Positions 42,841 through 50,112 of a stretch of DNA of 64,000 bases are shown here, in pieces. The translations under genes and the position numbers were made by a program. The notes under the pieces were generated by a model, which worked only from the letters and a program-made list of their open reading frames with translations, did not search any database and had not been told where the DNA came from. Each line of letters begins with the position of its first letter. Position 1 is the first letter of the stretch. Source of the stretch: CAZLRH01 sp964562015 (lineage in GTDB: Bacteria > Verrucomicrobiota > Verrucomicrobiia > Opitutales > JABDGR01); contig CAZLRH010000011.1 of the NCBI GenBank assembly GCA_964562015.1, positions 1 to 64,000 on the forward strand, read 5' to 3'.

Positions 42841-43320
42841 ATGAAGAAATTTATTAGTCTCGTTCTTGTCGGCCTGAGCGTCCTGGCGACGGCCCTGCCC
42901 GCGGCCACGGCGCCGATTCACTTTTTGTCCATGCACACCATCCGGCTGAAGGGCTCCAACAAGCCCGAAGTCGGCAGTGCGAACATGTACATCACGCCGT
43001 CGACGAGCAACCCGACGCAAATTGAATTCGTCGCGCACCTTTCCGTGAACGCCCACGACTCCGTGTATAAATTCAAGTCCGGCGGGCAAATGTCCATCAA
43101 GCTGGTGGACGGGAGCCAGACGCTCCAGTTCCGCGGCAATTACAAGCGGCAGGCGAACGGCAAGAACGGATGCACGCTGACGCTCATCACGCGCTTTAAG
43201 AAAATCAAGGCCGTGGGGAAGTTTACCCTCTCGGCGACCAAGGCCAACGGCACGTTGACGGTGCGCGGCCCCACGAATAATTTTATTTACTTGGAGAAGT
43301 TTACGGCCAAGAAAGTGTAG
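42841..43320 (+). CDS. Small secreted protein of unknown function
   Basis: Protein of 159 residues with signal peptide MKKFISLVLVGLSVLATALP (cleavage near ATA). The mature part is Lys/Thr-rich, predicted beta, with LQFRGNYKRQANGKNGCTLT aligning by eye with LSGTYKATARPGG of the preceding protein. It follows that gene by 27 bases, so they are likely co-expressed and may be diverged duplicates. Confidence 0.72.
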   Translation: MKKFISLVLVGLSVLATALPAATAPIHFLSMHTIRLKGSNKPEVGSANMYITPSTSNPTQIEFVAHLSVNAHDSVYKFKSGGQMSIKLVDGSQTLQFRGNYKRQANGKNGCTLTLITRFKKIKAVGKFTLSATKANGTLTVRGPTNNFIYLEKFTAKKV

Positions 43321-43350
43321 GCGCGGCGGCTCGCCCAACCTAACTTTCTC

Positions 43351-43857
43351 ATGTTGCGGATGCTCAATTCATGGCGGAGGCGTGGGATGCGCAACTGGGC
43401 TCTGCTGGCGGGGCTGGGACTGGCATTGTTCGGAACGCCCCGGGCCTCGGCGGTTTATTTCACCTACAATGGCGCGGTGGTCGTCACCTCGGGCGGCAAG
43501 CCGCGGGTGACCGCCGGGAGCACCTTGGTGGTGTCGCCGACGCTGCAAGTGCCCTATTTGCTCAAGCTCATCGTTCGGCGGCAGGGCACGATTAGCACGA
43601 GTCAGATTCGGTTGGTGAGCACGACGCATCAGGCCAACTGGACTTTTAATGTCGGCACGACCAGCCAGGTGACTTTTCACGGCAGCTACAAATTGCGGCC
43701 GGCGGGCAATGGTTCGCGCGTGCTGGTGAATCTCGGCAAGGTGGCCCAGGCGACTTATTTATTGCAGGAAGGCGCGGCCTCGGCGCAGGTGCAGATCATG
43801 GGACCGAGCGGGAGCGTCCTGCTGCGGCAGAATTTCAGCGGCGTGGTGAAAAAGTAG
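43351..43857 (+). CDS. Small secreted protein of unknown function
   Basis: Protein of 168 residues. A basic N-region (MLRMLNSWRRRGMRNW) precedes the hydrophobic signal segment ALLAGLGLALFG, cleaved near ASA. The mature part is beta-rich with VTFHGSYKLRPAGNGSRVLV, matching the G-x-Y-K strand of the two upstream proteins. Starts at 43360 or 43387 are also possible. Third gene of the 41932-43857 run. Confidence 0.7.
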   Translation: MLRMLNSWRRRGMRNWALLAGLGLALFGTPRASAVYFTYNGAVVVTSGGKPRVTAGSTLVVSPTLQVPYLLKLIVRRQGTISTSQIRLVSTTHQANWTFNVGTTSQVTFHGSYKLRPAGNGSRVLVNLGKVAQATYLLQEGAASAQVQIMGPSGSVLLRQNFSGVVKK

Positions 43858-43971
43858 GCCGGGCGGAGCAGGCCACGAAAAAATTGACGGATACGCGTGC
43901 GGCTTGTTCTCGACTGTCTTTGGCCGGGGATGTTATGGAAGGGGGCTCCGGCGGACCACCGGATTTTCACC

Positions 43972-44709
43972 ATGCCACTTCGCATCCTACTCAACGGCTA
44001 CAAGGGCCGCATGGGCCAGGCGATCATCGCCGCGGCCACGGCGGCGGACGTCGAAATCGTCGCGCGCCTGGACGCGGGCGACCGCCCGAGCGAAAAAGTA
44101 ATCGCCGACGCGGAAGTCGTGATTGATTTCAGCGCGCCGTCGGCGACCGCCGCCTTGGCGAAGCTGGTCGCCAAGCATGGCAAAGCGCTGGTCATCGGCA
44201 CGACGGGGCATTCGCCCGCGGAACGCAAGGCCGTGCTCGCCGCGATCAAGAACATCCCGGTGGTGTGGGCCGGCAATTACTCGATCGGAGTGAATCTGCT
44301 GAATTATTTGGTGCAGCAGGCCGCGACCACCCTCGGTCCCTCGGCCCCCGTGGAAATTGTCGAGATGCATCACCGCCATAAGAAGGATGCGCCGAGCGGC
44401 ACGGCGGAAAAACTCATCGAAATCGTGCGCGCGGCCCAGCGGCTGCCGGCGTCGGCGGTCGTGCACGGGCGGCAGGGCTTGGTCGGTCCCCGGCCGGAGG
44501 CGCAAATCGGGGTGCACTCGTTGCGCGGCGGCGACGTAGTGGGCGACCACACGGTGATTTTTGCCGCCGAGGGCGAGCGCCTCGAATTGACCCACAAGGC
44601 GTCGAATCGCAGCATTTTTGCCGTGGGCGCGTTGCGGGCCGCGCAGTGGCTCGCGGGCCGGCCGGCCGGCCTTTACGGCATGGCCGACGTGCTTGGACTG
44701 AAAGCGTAG
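43972..44709 (+). CDS. dapB: 4-hydroxy-tetrahydrodipicolinate reductase
   Basis: Enzyme of lysine and diaminopimelate synthesis, 245 residues. The nucleotide-binding motif is ILLNGYKGRMGQAI, followed by VIDFSAPSA, VIGTTGHSP and the catalytic/substrate loop VEMHHRHKKDAPSGTA with its paired His and Lys. The C-terminal GDHTVIFAAEGERLELTHKA is also typical. The ATG at 43972 is preferred because the dinucleotide fold starts at once. ruvA follows after 12 bases. Confidence 0.95.
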   Translation: MPLRILLNGYKGRMGQAIIAAATAADVEIVARLDAGDRPSEKVIADAEVVIDFSAPSATAALAKLVAKHGKALVIGTTGHSPAERKAVLAAIKNIPVVWAGNYSIGVNLLNYLVQQAATTLGPSAPVEIVEMHHRHKKDAPSGTAEKLIEIVRAAQRLPASAVVHGRQGLVGPRPEAQIGVHSLRGGDVVGDHTVIFAAEGERLELTHKASNRSIFAVGALRAAQWLAGRPAGLYGMADVLGLKA

Positions 44710-44721
44710 CACTCCCCGCCC

Positions 44722-45327
44722 ATGATTGTTTCCCTCGAAGGCACCCTGGTGGAATGCACGCCCTTGCTGGCCGTGGTGGAAGTGCGCGGCATTGGCTACG
44801 AGGTGAATATTCCCGTCACGACCGCCGAACAAATGCCCGCGCCGGGCCGGCCGGTGAAGCTGCACACCTACGCCGTTTATCGCGAAGACAACCAGCAGCT
44901 CTACGGTTTTGTCGTGCGTGAGGATCGTGATTTTTTCCGGCTCCTGATTGAAAAGGTTTCCGGCGTCGGGCCGAAGACGGCGCTGGGCTTGCTGAGCCGC
45001 CTGTCCGCCCCCACCCTCAAGGCCGCCATCGCGCAATCCAATTTGAAGCTGTTGTCCGATTGTCCCGGCATCGGCAAGAAAACGGCGGAGCGCTTGATTG
45101 TCGAATTGCGCGATAAGATTTTCAAGGACGGAGTGGATGCGGCGATTCCGGCCACGGCGGCGGACGGCGCCCCGGCGCCCTCGGCGTTTCACGACACGGT
45201 GGCAGCGCTGATTGCGCTCGGCTACAAGGCACCCGATGCCGACAAAGCCGCGCGCCGCGCGCTGGCCACACTGGGGCCGAGTGCGACATCCGAGGCTCTC
45301 GTAAAGAAGGCCCTCGGGCAAAACTGA
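44722..45327 (+). CDS. ruvA: Holliday junction branch-migration protein RuvA
   Basis: DNA-binding subunit of RuvAB, 201 residues. The N-terminal OB fold starts MIVSLEGTLVECTPLLAVVE and contains VPVT-like residues and YAVYREDNQQLYGFV. Two helix-hairpin-helix motifs follow (KVSGVGPKTALGLLS and CPGIGKKTAERLIVEL), and the C-terminal RuvB-contacting UBA-like domain is ALIALGYKAPDADKAARRAL. It is probably co-transcribed with dapB. ruvB is not in the window and ruvC is about 20 kb away. Confidence 0.95.
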   Translation: MIVSLEGTLVECTPLLAVVEVRGIGYEVNIPVTTAEQMPAPGRPVKLHTYAVYREDNQQLYGFVVREDRDFFRLLIEKVSGVGPKTALGLLSRLSAPTLKAAIAQSNLKLLSDCPGIGKKTAERLIVELRDKIFKDGVDAAIPATAADGAPAPSAFHDTVAALIALGYKAPDADKAARRALATLGPSATSEALVKKALGQN

Positions 45328-45346
45328 GAACGGGCGTCGCGCCGAT

Positions 45347-46633
45347 TTATATTTTCGTCCTGCTGGGCACGATGCCGTTCTTGGTGACGACGAGGACGCC
45401 GTCGCGAACGTACACGTCGCCTTGTTCCCACTGGTCGGGTTTGCCTTCCGGGGAGAGTTTCACGTCGTCGCCGATGCGGGCGTTCTTATCGATGATGGTT
45501 TTGCGCAGGTCGCAATTGCGCCCGATGCCCACGCTGGGGATTTTGCGGTCGCGATCACGTTTGCGGTCATCCTCCGTCTCAAAATAATCCGCGCCCATGA
45601 CGACGACGTCTTGCAAAGTCGAACCGGCGCCCACCATGGAGCGCACGCCGATGACACAATGGTCGAGCCGCGCGCCCTCGAGCACGCTGCCGTCGGAAAT
45701 AATGGAGCGGTTAACCGTGCAGCCGTCGACGCGGCTGGGCGGCAGATAGCGCGAGTGCGTGTAAATCGGGCGCTCGTGGTCGTTGAAATTGAAGGGCGGA
45801 TGAGGGTCGGTAATCTGCAAGTTGGCCTCGAAGAACGCGCCCACGGTGCCGATGTCCTCCCAGTAATCGTCGAACACGAAACTGCACAGCCGTTTTTTGC
45901 CCAGGAGACTGGGAATGATTTCCTTGCCGAAATCGACCGCGGAGGTTTCCAGCGCTTCCTTCAGCACCTTGCCGGTGAAAACGTAGATGCCCATGGAGGC
46001 CAGGCAGTATTGCGTGCCGGGGACGCTGCGCACCATGCGCTGGCGGACTTTTTCCCCGATAATCAGGCTGTCCACAATCTTCGGGTCCTTGGGCTTTTCG
46101 ACAAACTGGGAGACAGTCAAATCATCGGCCACGCGCATGACGCCGAGCCCGTGGACCTCGCTGCGGGGCATGGCTTTGGCGGCGACGGTGACATCGGCCT
46201 TGGTATCGAGATGCTGCTGGACGAGTTCCTTAAAATCCATCCGGTAAAGCTGGTCGCCGGAAAGAATGAGGAAGAGGTCGTTATCGCCGCCATGAAAGTG
46301 CTGGAGATTCTGGCGCACGGCGTCTGCGGTGCCTTGGTACCATTGCTCGTTGGCGACGGTTTGCTCGGCGGAGAGGATGTCCACGAAGCCGTTGTCGAAG
46401 GAATCGAACTTGTAGGCGGCCTGGATGTGCTTGTGCAGCGAGGCGGTGTTGAACTGGGTGAGCAGGAAGATCTGGTTGTAGCCCGAGTGCAGGCAATTGC
46501 TGATGGGGATGTCGACGAGGCGGTACTTGCCGGCGAGGGGCACGGCGGGTTTGCACCGGTCCTTGGTGAGCGGATGCAGCCGGGTGCCCCGGCCTCCGCC
46601 CATGATGATGGAGATGACGCGCGGCGGTTTCAT
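45347..46633 (-). CDS. glgC: Glucose-1-phosphate adenylyltransferase
   Basis: ADP-glucose pyrophosphorylase of 428 residues, first committed step of bacterial glycogen synthesis. It has the pyrophosphorylase signature IMGGGRGTRLHPLT, KPAVPLAGKYRLVDIPISN, QGTADAVRQNL, the catalytic Asp region LILSGDQLYRMD and a left-handed beta-helix C-terminus (TVNRSIISDGSVLEGARLDH). The ATG at 46633 begins the fold. It is divergent from glmS across 153 bases, so both genes, which draw on hexose phosphates, may share regulatory DNA. Confidence 0.95.
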   Translation of the reverse strand: MKPPRVISIIMGGGRGTRLHPLTKDRCKPAVPLAGKYRLVDIPISNCLHSGYNQIFLLTQFNTASLHKHIQAAYKFDSFDNGFVDILSAEQTVANEQWYQGTADAVRQNLQHFHGGDNDLFLILSGDQLYRMDFKELVQQHLDTKADVTVAAKAMPRSEVHGLGVMRVADDLTVSQFVEKPKDPKIVDSLIIGEKVRQRMVRSVPGTQYCLASMGIYVFTGKVLKEALETSAVDFGKEIIPSLLGKKRLCSFVFDDYWEDIGTVGAFFEANLQITDPHPPFNFNDHERPIYTHSRYLPPSRVDGCTVNRSIISDGSVLEGARLDHCVIGVRSMVGAGSTLQDVVVMGADYFETEDDRKRDRDRKIPSVGIGRNCDLRKTIIDKNARIGDDVKLSPEGKPDQWEQGDVYVRDGVLVVTKNGIVPSRTKI

Positions 46634-46746
46634 GGGATGGCGAAAAAAGGGGTGGACGGAAAAATGAGGTCGACAGGAAAACGTCCGCAGTGCGGCACTG
46701 CCATGCGCAAGGGCCGGCAAAATCCGACCGGGGGTAGCTTCCTGCC

Positions 46747-46776
46747 TTGCCTAGGACAGGCGCTTTGCGCTACTTT
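46747..46776 (+). promoter_or_regulatory. Putative glmS promoter
   Basis: TTGCCT, 18-base spacer, TACTTT; a start site would fall only about 4 bases before the ATG. The same pair and spacing occurs before glnD. Confidence 0.45.
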
Positions 46777-46786
46777 GGCAAATCTT

Positions 46787-48640
46787 ATGTGCGGAATCAT
46801 TGGTTACGTGGGCCGGCAATCGGCCGGGAGCATTTTATTGGAGGGCCTGAAACGGCTTGAATACCGGGGATACGACTCCGCGGGTATTGCGGTCGAGCAA
46901 AAGGGCCGCTTCGTGGTGGTGAAGAAGGCCGGGCGCGTGGAAAACCTGGTGAAGGCGGCCGCGGCGGTGAAGCTTTCCGCGCACGCCGGCATCGCGCACA
47001 CGCGCTGGGCCACCCACGGCGCGGTGACGGACGCCAACGCCCACCCGCACCTCAGTTCCGACGGGAAAATTGCGCTCTGCCACAACGGCGTGATTGAAAA
47101 TTATCTCGGCATCAAAAAATTCCTGGAGAACCAGGGCTTCACTTTTCAGTCGGAAACCGACACCGAGGTTTTGGCCAACCTCATCGCCTACCACTATCGC
47201 AAGGAACCGGAGGACGAGGGTAAAAACCGCTTTTTGGTGGCCGTGCGCAAGGCGCTGCTGCACGTCGAGGGCACGTATGGCATCGCGGTGTTGTGCGTGA
47301 ACAATCCCAATGAAGTGGTCGGCGCGCGCAAGGGCTCGCCGCTGGTGGTCGGCGTGGGCCATGGGGAAAACATGCTGGCGTCGGATGTGTCGGCGTTCAT
47401 CGGGCGCACGCAGAATGTCATCTATCTCGACGACGGCCAGGTGGTGCATTTCACGGCGGCGGATTTCTCCATCACCACGATTGCGGACGAGGCGGTGGAC
47501 CCCGTCATCGCCAAAGTGGATTGGGAGATCGAGCAGGCGGAGCTGGGCCGGTTTGCCCACTACATGGAGAAGGAGATTTTCGAGCAGCCGATGGCGCTGG
47601 AAAACGCGATTCGCGGACGGTTTTCGGACGACCAGAGCACGGCGAAATTCGGCGGCCTGAACATGGAATCGCGGGAGTTGCGCCAGGTGGACCGCATCCT
47701 TTTTTGCGCCTGCGGCACGGCGTGGCACGCGTGTTTGGTGGCGGAGTATTTGATCGAACGCTTTGCCCGGTTGCCGGTCGAGGTGGAGTACGCCAGCGAA
47801 TTTCGCTACCGCAATGCGCCGTTGGACAAGAACACTTTGGTGTTCGTCATTTCCCAGTCGGGCGAAACGATTGACACGCTGGAAGCGTTGCGCGAGGCGA
47901 AGCGCAAGGGCTTCCGCACGCTCGCAATCACCAATGTAGTGGGCTCGTCGATTGCGCGGGAAACGGACGGCGGCATTTACCAGCACGCCGGGCCGGAAAT
48001 TGGCGTCGCTTCGACAAAGGCGTTTACGTCGCAGATTTTGCTGGCGGCCATGATGGCGCTTTACTTGGGCCGCGCGCGGAGCCTGAGTTTTCCCGAGGGG
48101 CGTGAAATGGTCGAGGCGCTGCGGACCGTGCCGGGCCTCGCGAGCCAGGTGCTCGACCAGGCGGACAAGATCAAGGCCATTGCCAAGAAGTACGCGAAGT
48201 CCGAGGATTTTCTTTTTCTCGGGCGGCTGGCGATGTTCCCCATCGCGCTCGAGGGCGCGCTCAAGCTCAAGGAGATTTCCTACATTCACGCGGAAGGTTA
48301 TCCGGCGGCGGAAATGAAGCACGGGCCCATCGCGCTCATCAGCCCGGAATGTCCGTCAGTTTTCCTCGCGCAAAGCGGCGACGTGCTCAAGAAAGTGATT
48401 TCGAACATCCAGGAAATCCGCGCGCGCAAGGGGCCGGTCATCGCCATCACCTGCGCCTCGCGGGAGGAATTTCCCGACCACCTGGCGGACGACATCATCC
48501 GCCTGCCGCAGGCGCACGAATGCGTGCAGCCCATTCTTTATACCATTCCGATCCAGCTCCTCGCCTACTACATCGCGCTGGAGCGCAAATGCGACGTGGA
48601 CAAGCCGCGCAACCTCGCAAAATCGGTGACGGTGGAGTGA
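46787..48640 (+). CDS. glmS: Glutamine--fructose-6-phosphate aminotransferase (isomerizing)
   Basis: First enzyme of UDP-GlcNAc synthesis, 617 residues. The N-terminal glutaminase domain starts with the nucleophilic Cys (MCGIIGYVG) and has HTRWATHGAVTDANAHPH. Two SIS domains carry ACGTAWHACLVAEYLIE, VFVISQSGETIDTLEAL and ALEGALKLKEISYIHAEGY, and the C-terminus ends KPRNLAKSVTVE, the conserved family terminus. The ATG at 46787 is required because Cys must be residue 2; the long frame upstream is antisense to glgC. No glmS ribozyme-like leader is possible in the few bases between promoter and start. Confidence 0.97.
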   Translation: MCGIIGYVGRQSAGSILLEGLKRLEYRGYDSAGIAVEQKGRFVVVKKAGRVENLVKAAAAVKLSAHAGIAHTRWATHGAVTDANAHPHLSSDGKIALCHNGVIENYLGIKKFLENQGFTFQSETDTEVLANLIAYHYRKEPEDEGKNRFLVAVRKALLHVEGTYGIAVLCVNNPNEVVGARKGSPLVVGVGHGENMLASDVSAFIGRTQNVIYLDDGQVVHFTAADFSITTIADEAVDPVIAKVDWEIEQAELGRFAHYMEKEIFEQPMALENAIRGRFSDDQSTAKFGGLNMESRELRQVDRILFCACGTAWHACLVAEYLIERFARLPVEVEYASEFRYRNAPLDKNTLVFVISQSGETIDTLEALREAKRKGFRTLAITNVVGSSIARETDGGIYQHAGPEIGVASTKAFTSQILLAAMMALYLGRARSLSFPEGREMVEALRTVPGLASQVLDQADKIKAIAKKYAKSEDFLFLGRLAMFPIALEGALKLKEISYIHAEGYPAAEMKHGPIALISPECPSVFLAQSGDVLKKVISNIQEIRARKGPVIAITCASREEFPDHLADDIIRLPQAHECVQPILYTIPIQLLAYYIALERKCDVDKPRNLAKSVTVE

Positions 48641-48750
48641 TTGGACGACAATTGATTTAGCTTGGAGTATGGAGATCGGCTATAATCGCCCAGTTGCTGC
48701 CCGTTCTGGGGGTGAAATAGAGCTTCCCTCCTGTTTGGGCCAACGCAGAC

Positions 48751-49023
48751 TTACCGCAGCAACCACCGCCGCTCCTCGTTGTGATTTCCTATCATCTGGA
48801 TGCGCAGACATCCACCGTCCCGCGTAAAAATGGCCCGCAAGTCCAAACCAATCCGAGCCTCGTAGATCCCGGAACGCAATTGGCGGAGGCCCAGCCCGCC
48901 GTGCAAGTGCGGTCGCCCAAACCCGGCGGGAATGGACTCGATGGCCGCTGAGGCCGCCTGCGCCGCCGGCTCAGGCAACTCGGCGAGAGCGTCCAGGGCG
49001 CGCTTGCTTACGGCGAGCCGCAA
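48751..49023 (-). CDS. RelE/ParE-like toxin of a type II toxin-antitoxin pair
   Basis: Protein of about 90 residues: LRLAVSKRALDALAELPEPA, then the core GLGLRQLRSGIYEARIGLDL and RAIFTRDGGCLRIQMIGNHN ending EERRWLLR. The strand order, R-x-G-x-Y-E-x-R and the C-terminal I-x-x-H-x-x-x are typical of the RelE/HigB-type fold. The start is uncertain: TTG at 49023 fits the fold best, while TTG 49035 or ATG 49137 would lengthen it. It overlaps the antitoxin gene by about 53 bases. The target is presumably ribosome-bound mRNA. Confidence 0.7.
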   Translation of the reverse strand: MRLAVSKRALDALAELPEPAAQAASAAIESIPAGFGRPHLHGGLGLRQLRSGIYEARIGLDLRAIFTRDGGCLRIQMIGNHNEERRWLLR

Positions 49024-49291
49024 CGAGGCCGGCAAGGTTGCCAGTGACTTCGACGAACTCGCCGCGCCGGGTGGCCGCGGCGCTTTCGGCGCGAATGCGT
49101 CGGGCCGCGCGGTCGGCTTCTTGGGAGGTAAGGCCATATTCGCTTTCGAGATAATCGGTCGCCTCCACTGGCACGGGGCGCAAGGCAATGACTTGGGCGC
49201 CGACAACGACGCCGATGGATTCGCCGGCAGCCGCCCGTTTCAGCCATTGGCCGAGGTTTTGCCGGGCCCGGGTGATGGTGAGGGTTTTCAT
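48971..49291 (-). CDS. Phd/YefM-like antitoxin
   Basis: Protein of 106 residues. The N-terminus MKTLTITRARQNLGQWLKRA, followed by AAGESIGVVVGAQVIALRPV, is the Phd/YefM DNA-binding fold (TxxARxxLxxxLxxAxxGExI). The C-terminal half (SQEADRAARRIRAESAAATR) should bind and block the toxin. It is longer than most family members because the last 18 residues overlap the toxin gene. A clear promoter with an internal palindrome lies directly upstream, as expected for autoregulation. Confidence 0.78.
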   Translation of the reverse strand: MKTLTITRARQNLGQWLKRAAAGESIGVVVGAQVIALRPVPVEATDYLESEYGLTSQEADRAARRIRAESAAATRRGEFVEVTGNLAGLVAARRKQARPGRSRRVA

Positions 49292-49298
49292 GCTGACA

Positions 49299-49326
49299 GT
49301 ATTATGTCATTTTAACGACATGTCAA
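49299..49326 (-). promoter_or_regulatory. Promoter of the toxin-antitoxin operon, probably leaderless
   Basis: Minus strand: TTGACA (49326-49321), 16-base spacer, TAATAC (49304-49299). The predicted start site falls at about 49292, next to the A of the antitoxin ATG at 49291, so the transcript would have almost no leader. Confidence 0.65.
49304..49321 (-). promoter_or_regulatory. Putative operator palindrome
   Basis: ATGTCGTTAAAATGACAT: arms ATGTC and GACAT, with a mostly symmetric centre, fill the spacer between -35 and -10. This is the expected site for autorepression by the antitoxin complex. Confidence 0.55.
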
Positions 49327-49365
49327 AGCCATTGGTTTGTGCAAAAATCGGCTAACGAGATCTCA

Positions 49366-50112
49366 CTAAAGTAAAAACCCGCCGTCCACCGGGAGGGCGA
49401 TGCCGTTGATGTAGGAGGCTTTGGCGGAGCAGAGGAAGAGGACGGCGTTGGCGATGTCGAGGGGCTGGCCGATGCGGCCGATGGGCGGAGTCGCTTTTTC
49501 CAGGGGCCAGCCAGATTTTTCCAGAAAAGTACGGAGCATGACGCCGTCAATCGTCGCGCCGCAAACGGCATTCACGCGGACGCCCTGCTTGCCATATTCC
49601 AGCGCCGCGCTCTTGGTCAGGCCAATGACGGCGTGCTTGGAGGCCACGTAAATGCTGTGGCCGGGCACGGGAATCAATCCCGCCACGGAAGACGCGTTTA
49701 CAATCGCACCGCCGCCGGTTGGCAACATAGCGCGAATTTCGTGCTTTAGGCAGAAAAACGTGCCCTTGACGTTGGTATCCATCATCACATCGAATTCCGT
49801 CTCCGTCGTCTGGTCGAGGACCTTGGTGCACTCGGCCCCGGCGTTGTTGTAGGCATAATCCACGCGACCGTAGGTGGCGACGGCTTGCGCAATCATGGAC
49901 TGCACGTCGGCTTCGTGGCGCACGTCGGTGGGGACAAAAATGCCCTCGCCGCCCGCGGCTTGGACGAGGGCCAGCGTTTCCGCACCCTCTTTTTCGCGGC
50001 GGCCGGAGAGCACGACTTTGGCCCCGGCGCGGGCGAACTCCACGGCGGTCACCCGGCCGATGCCGACGGTGGCACCGACTACCAAAGCGACCTTGCCGGC
50101 AAATTCGCTCAT
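49366..50112 (-). CDS. Short-chain dehydrogenase/reductase (SDR)
   Basis: NAD(P)-dependent oxidoreductase of 248 residues. The cofactor motif is VVGATVGIGRVTAVEFARAG (TGxxxGxG with A-T-V-G-I-G), followed by NNAG in DYAYNNAGAEC, catalytic Ser in VNASSVAG, and Tyr/Lys in SIYVASKHAVIG. The C-terminus SYINGIALPVDGGFLL is typical. Arg in VLSGRREK after strand 2 suggests NADPH preference. The start at 50112 overlaps the upstream stop codon (ATGA), so the two proteins are probably made together. Confidence 0.9.
   Translation of the reverse strand: MSEFAGKVALVVGATVGIGRVTAVEFARAGAKVVLSGRREKEGAETLALVQAAGGEGIFVPTDVRHEADVQSMIAQAVATYGRVDYAYNNAGAECTKVLDQTTETEFDVMMDTNVKGTFFCLKHEIRAMLPTGGGAIVNASSVAGLIPVPGHSIYVASKHAVIGLTKSAALEYGKQGVRVNAVCGATIDGVMLRTFLEKSGWPLEKATPPIGRIGQPLDIANAVLFLCSAKASYINGIALPVDGGFLL

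Noticed and set aside
43987..45321. 444-codon minus ORF across dapB and ruvA
   Set aside because: Shadow of two well-recognised genes.
45422..46786. 455-codon N-terminal extension of the glmS frame
   Set aside because: It is antisense to glgC, and GlmS needs Cys at position 2, which fixes the start at 46787.
46835..48322. 495-codon minus ORF inside glmS
   Set aside because: Arg/His-rich shadow without domains.
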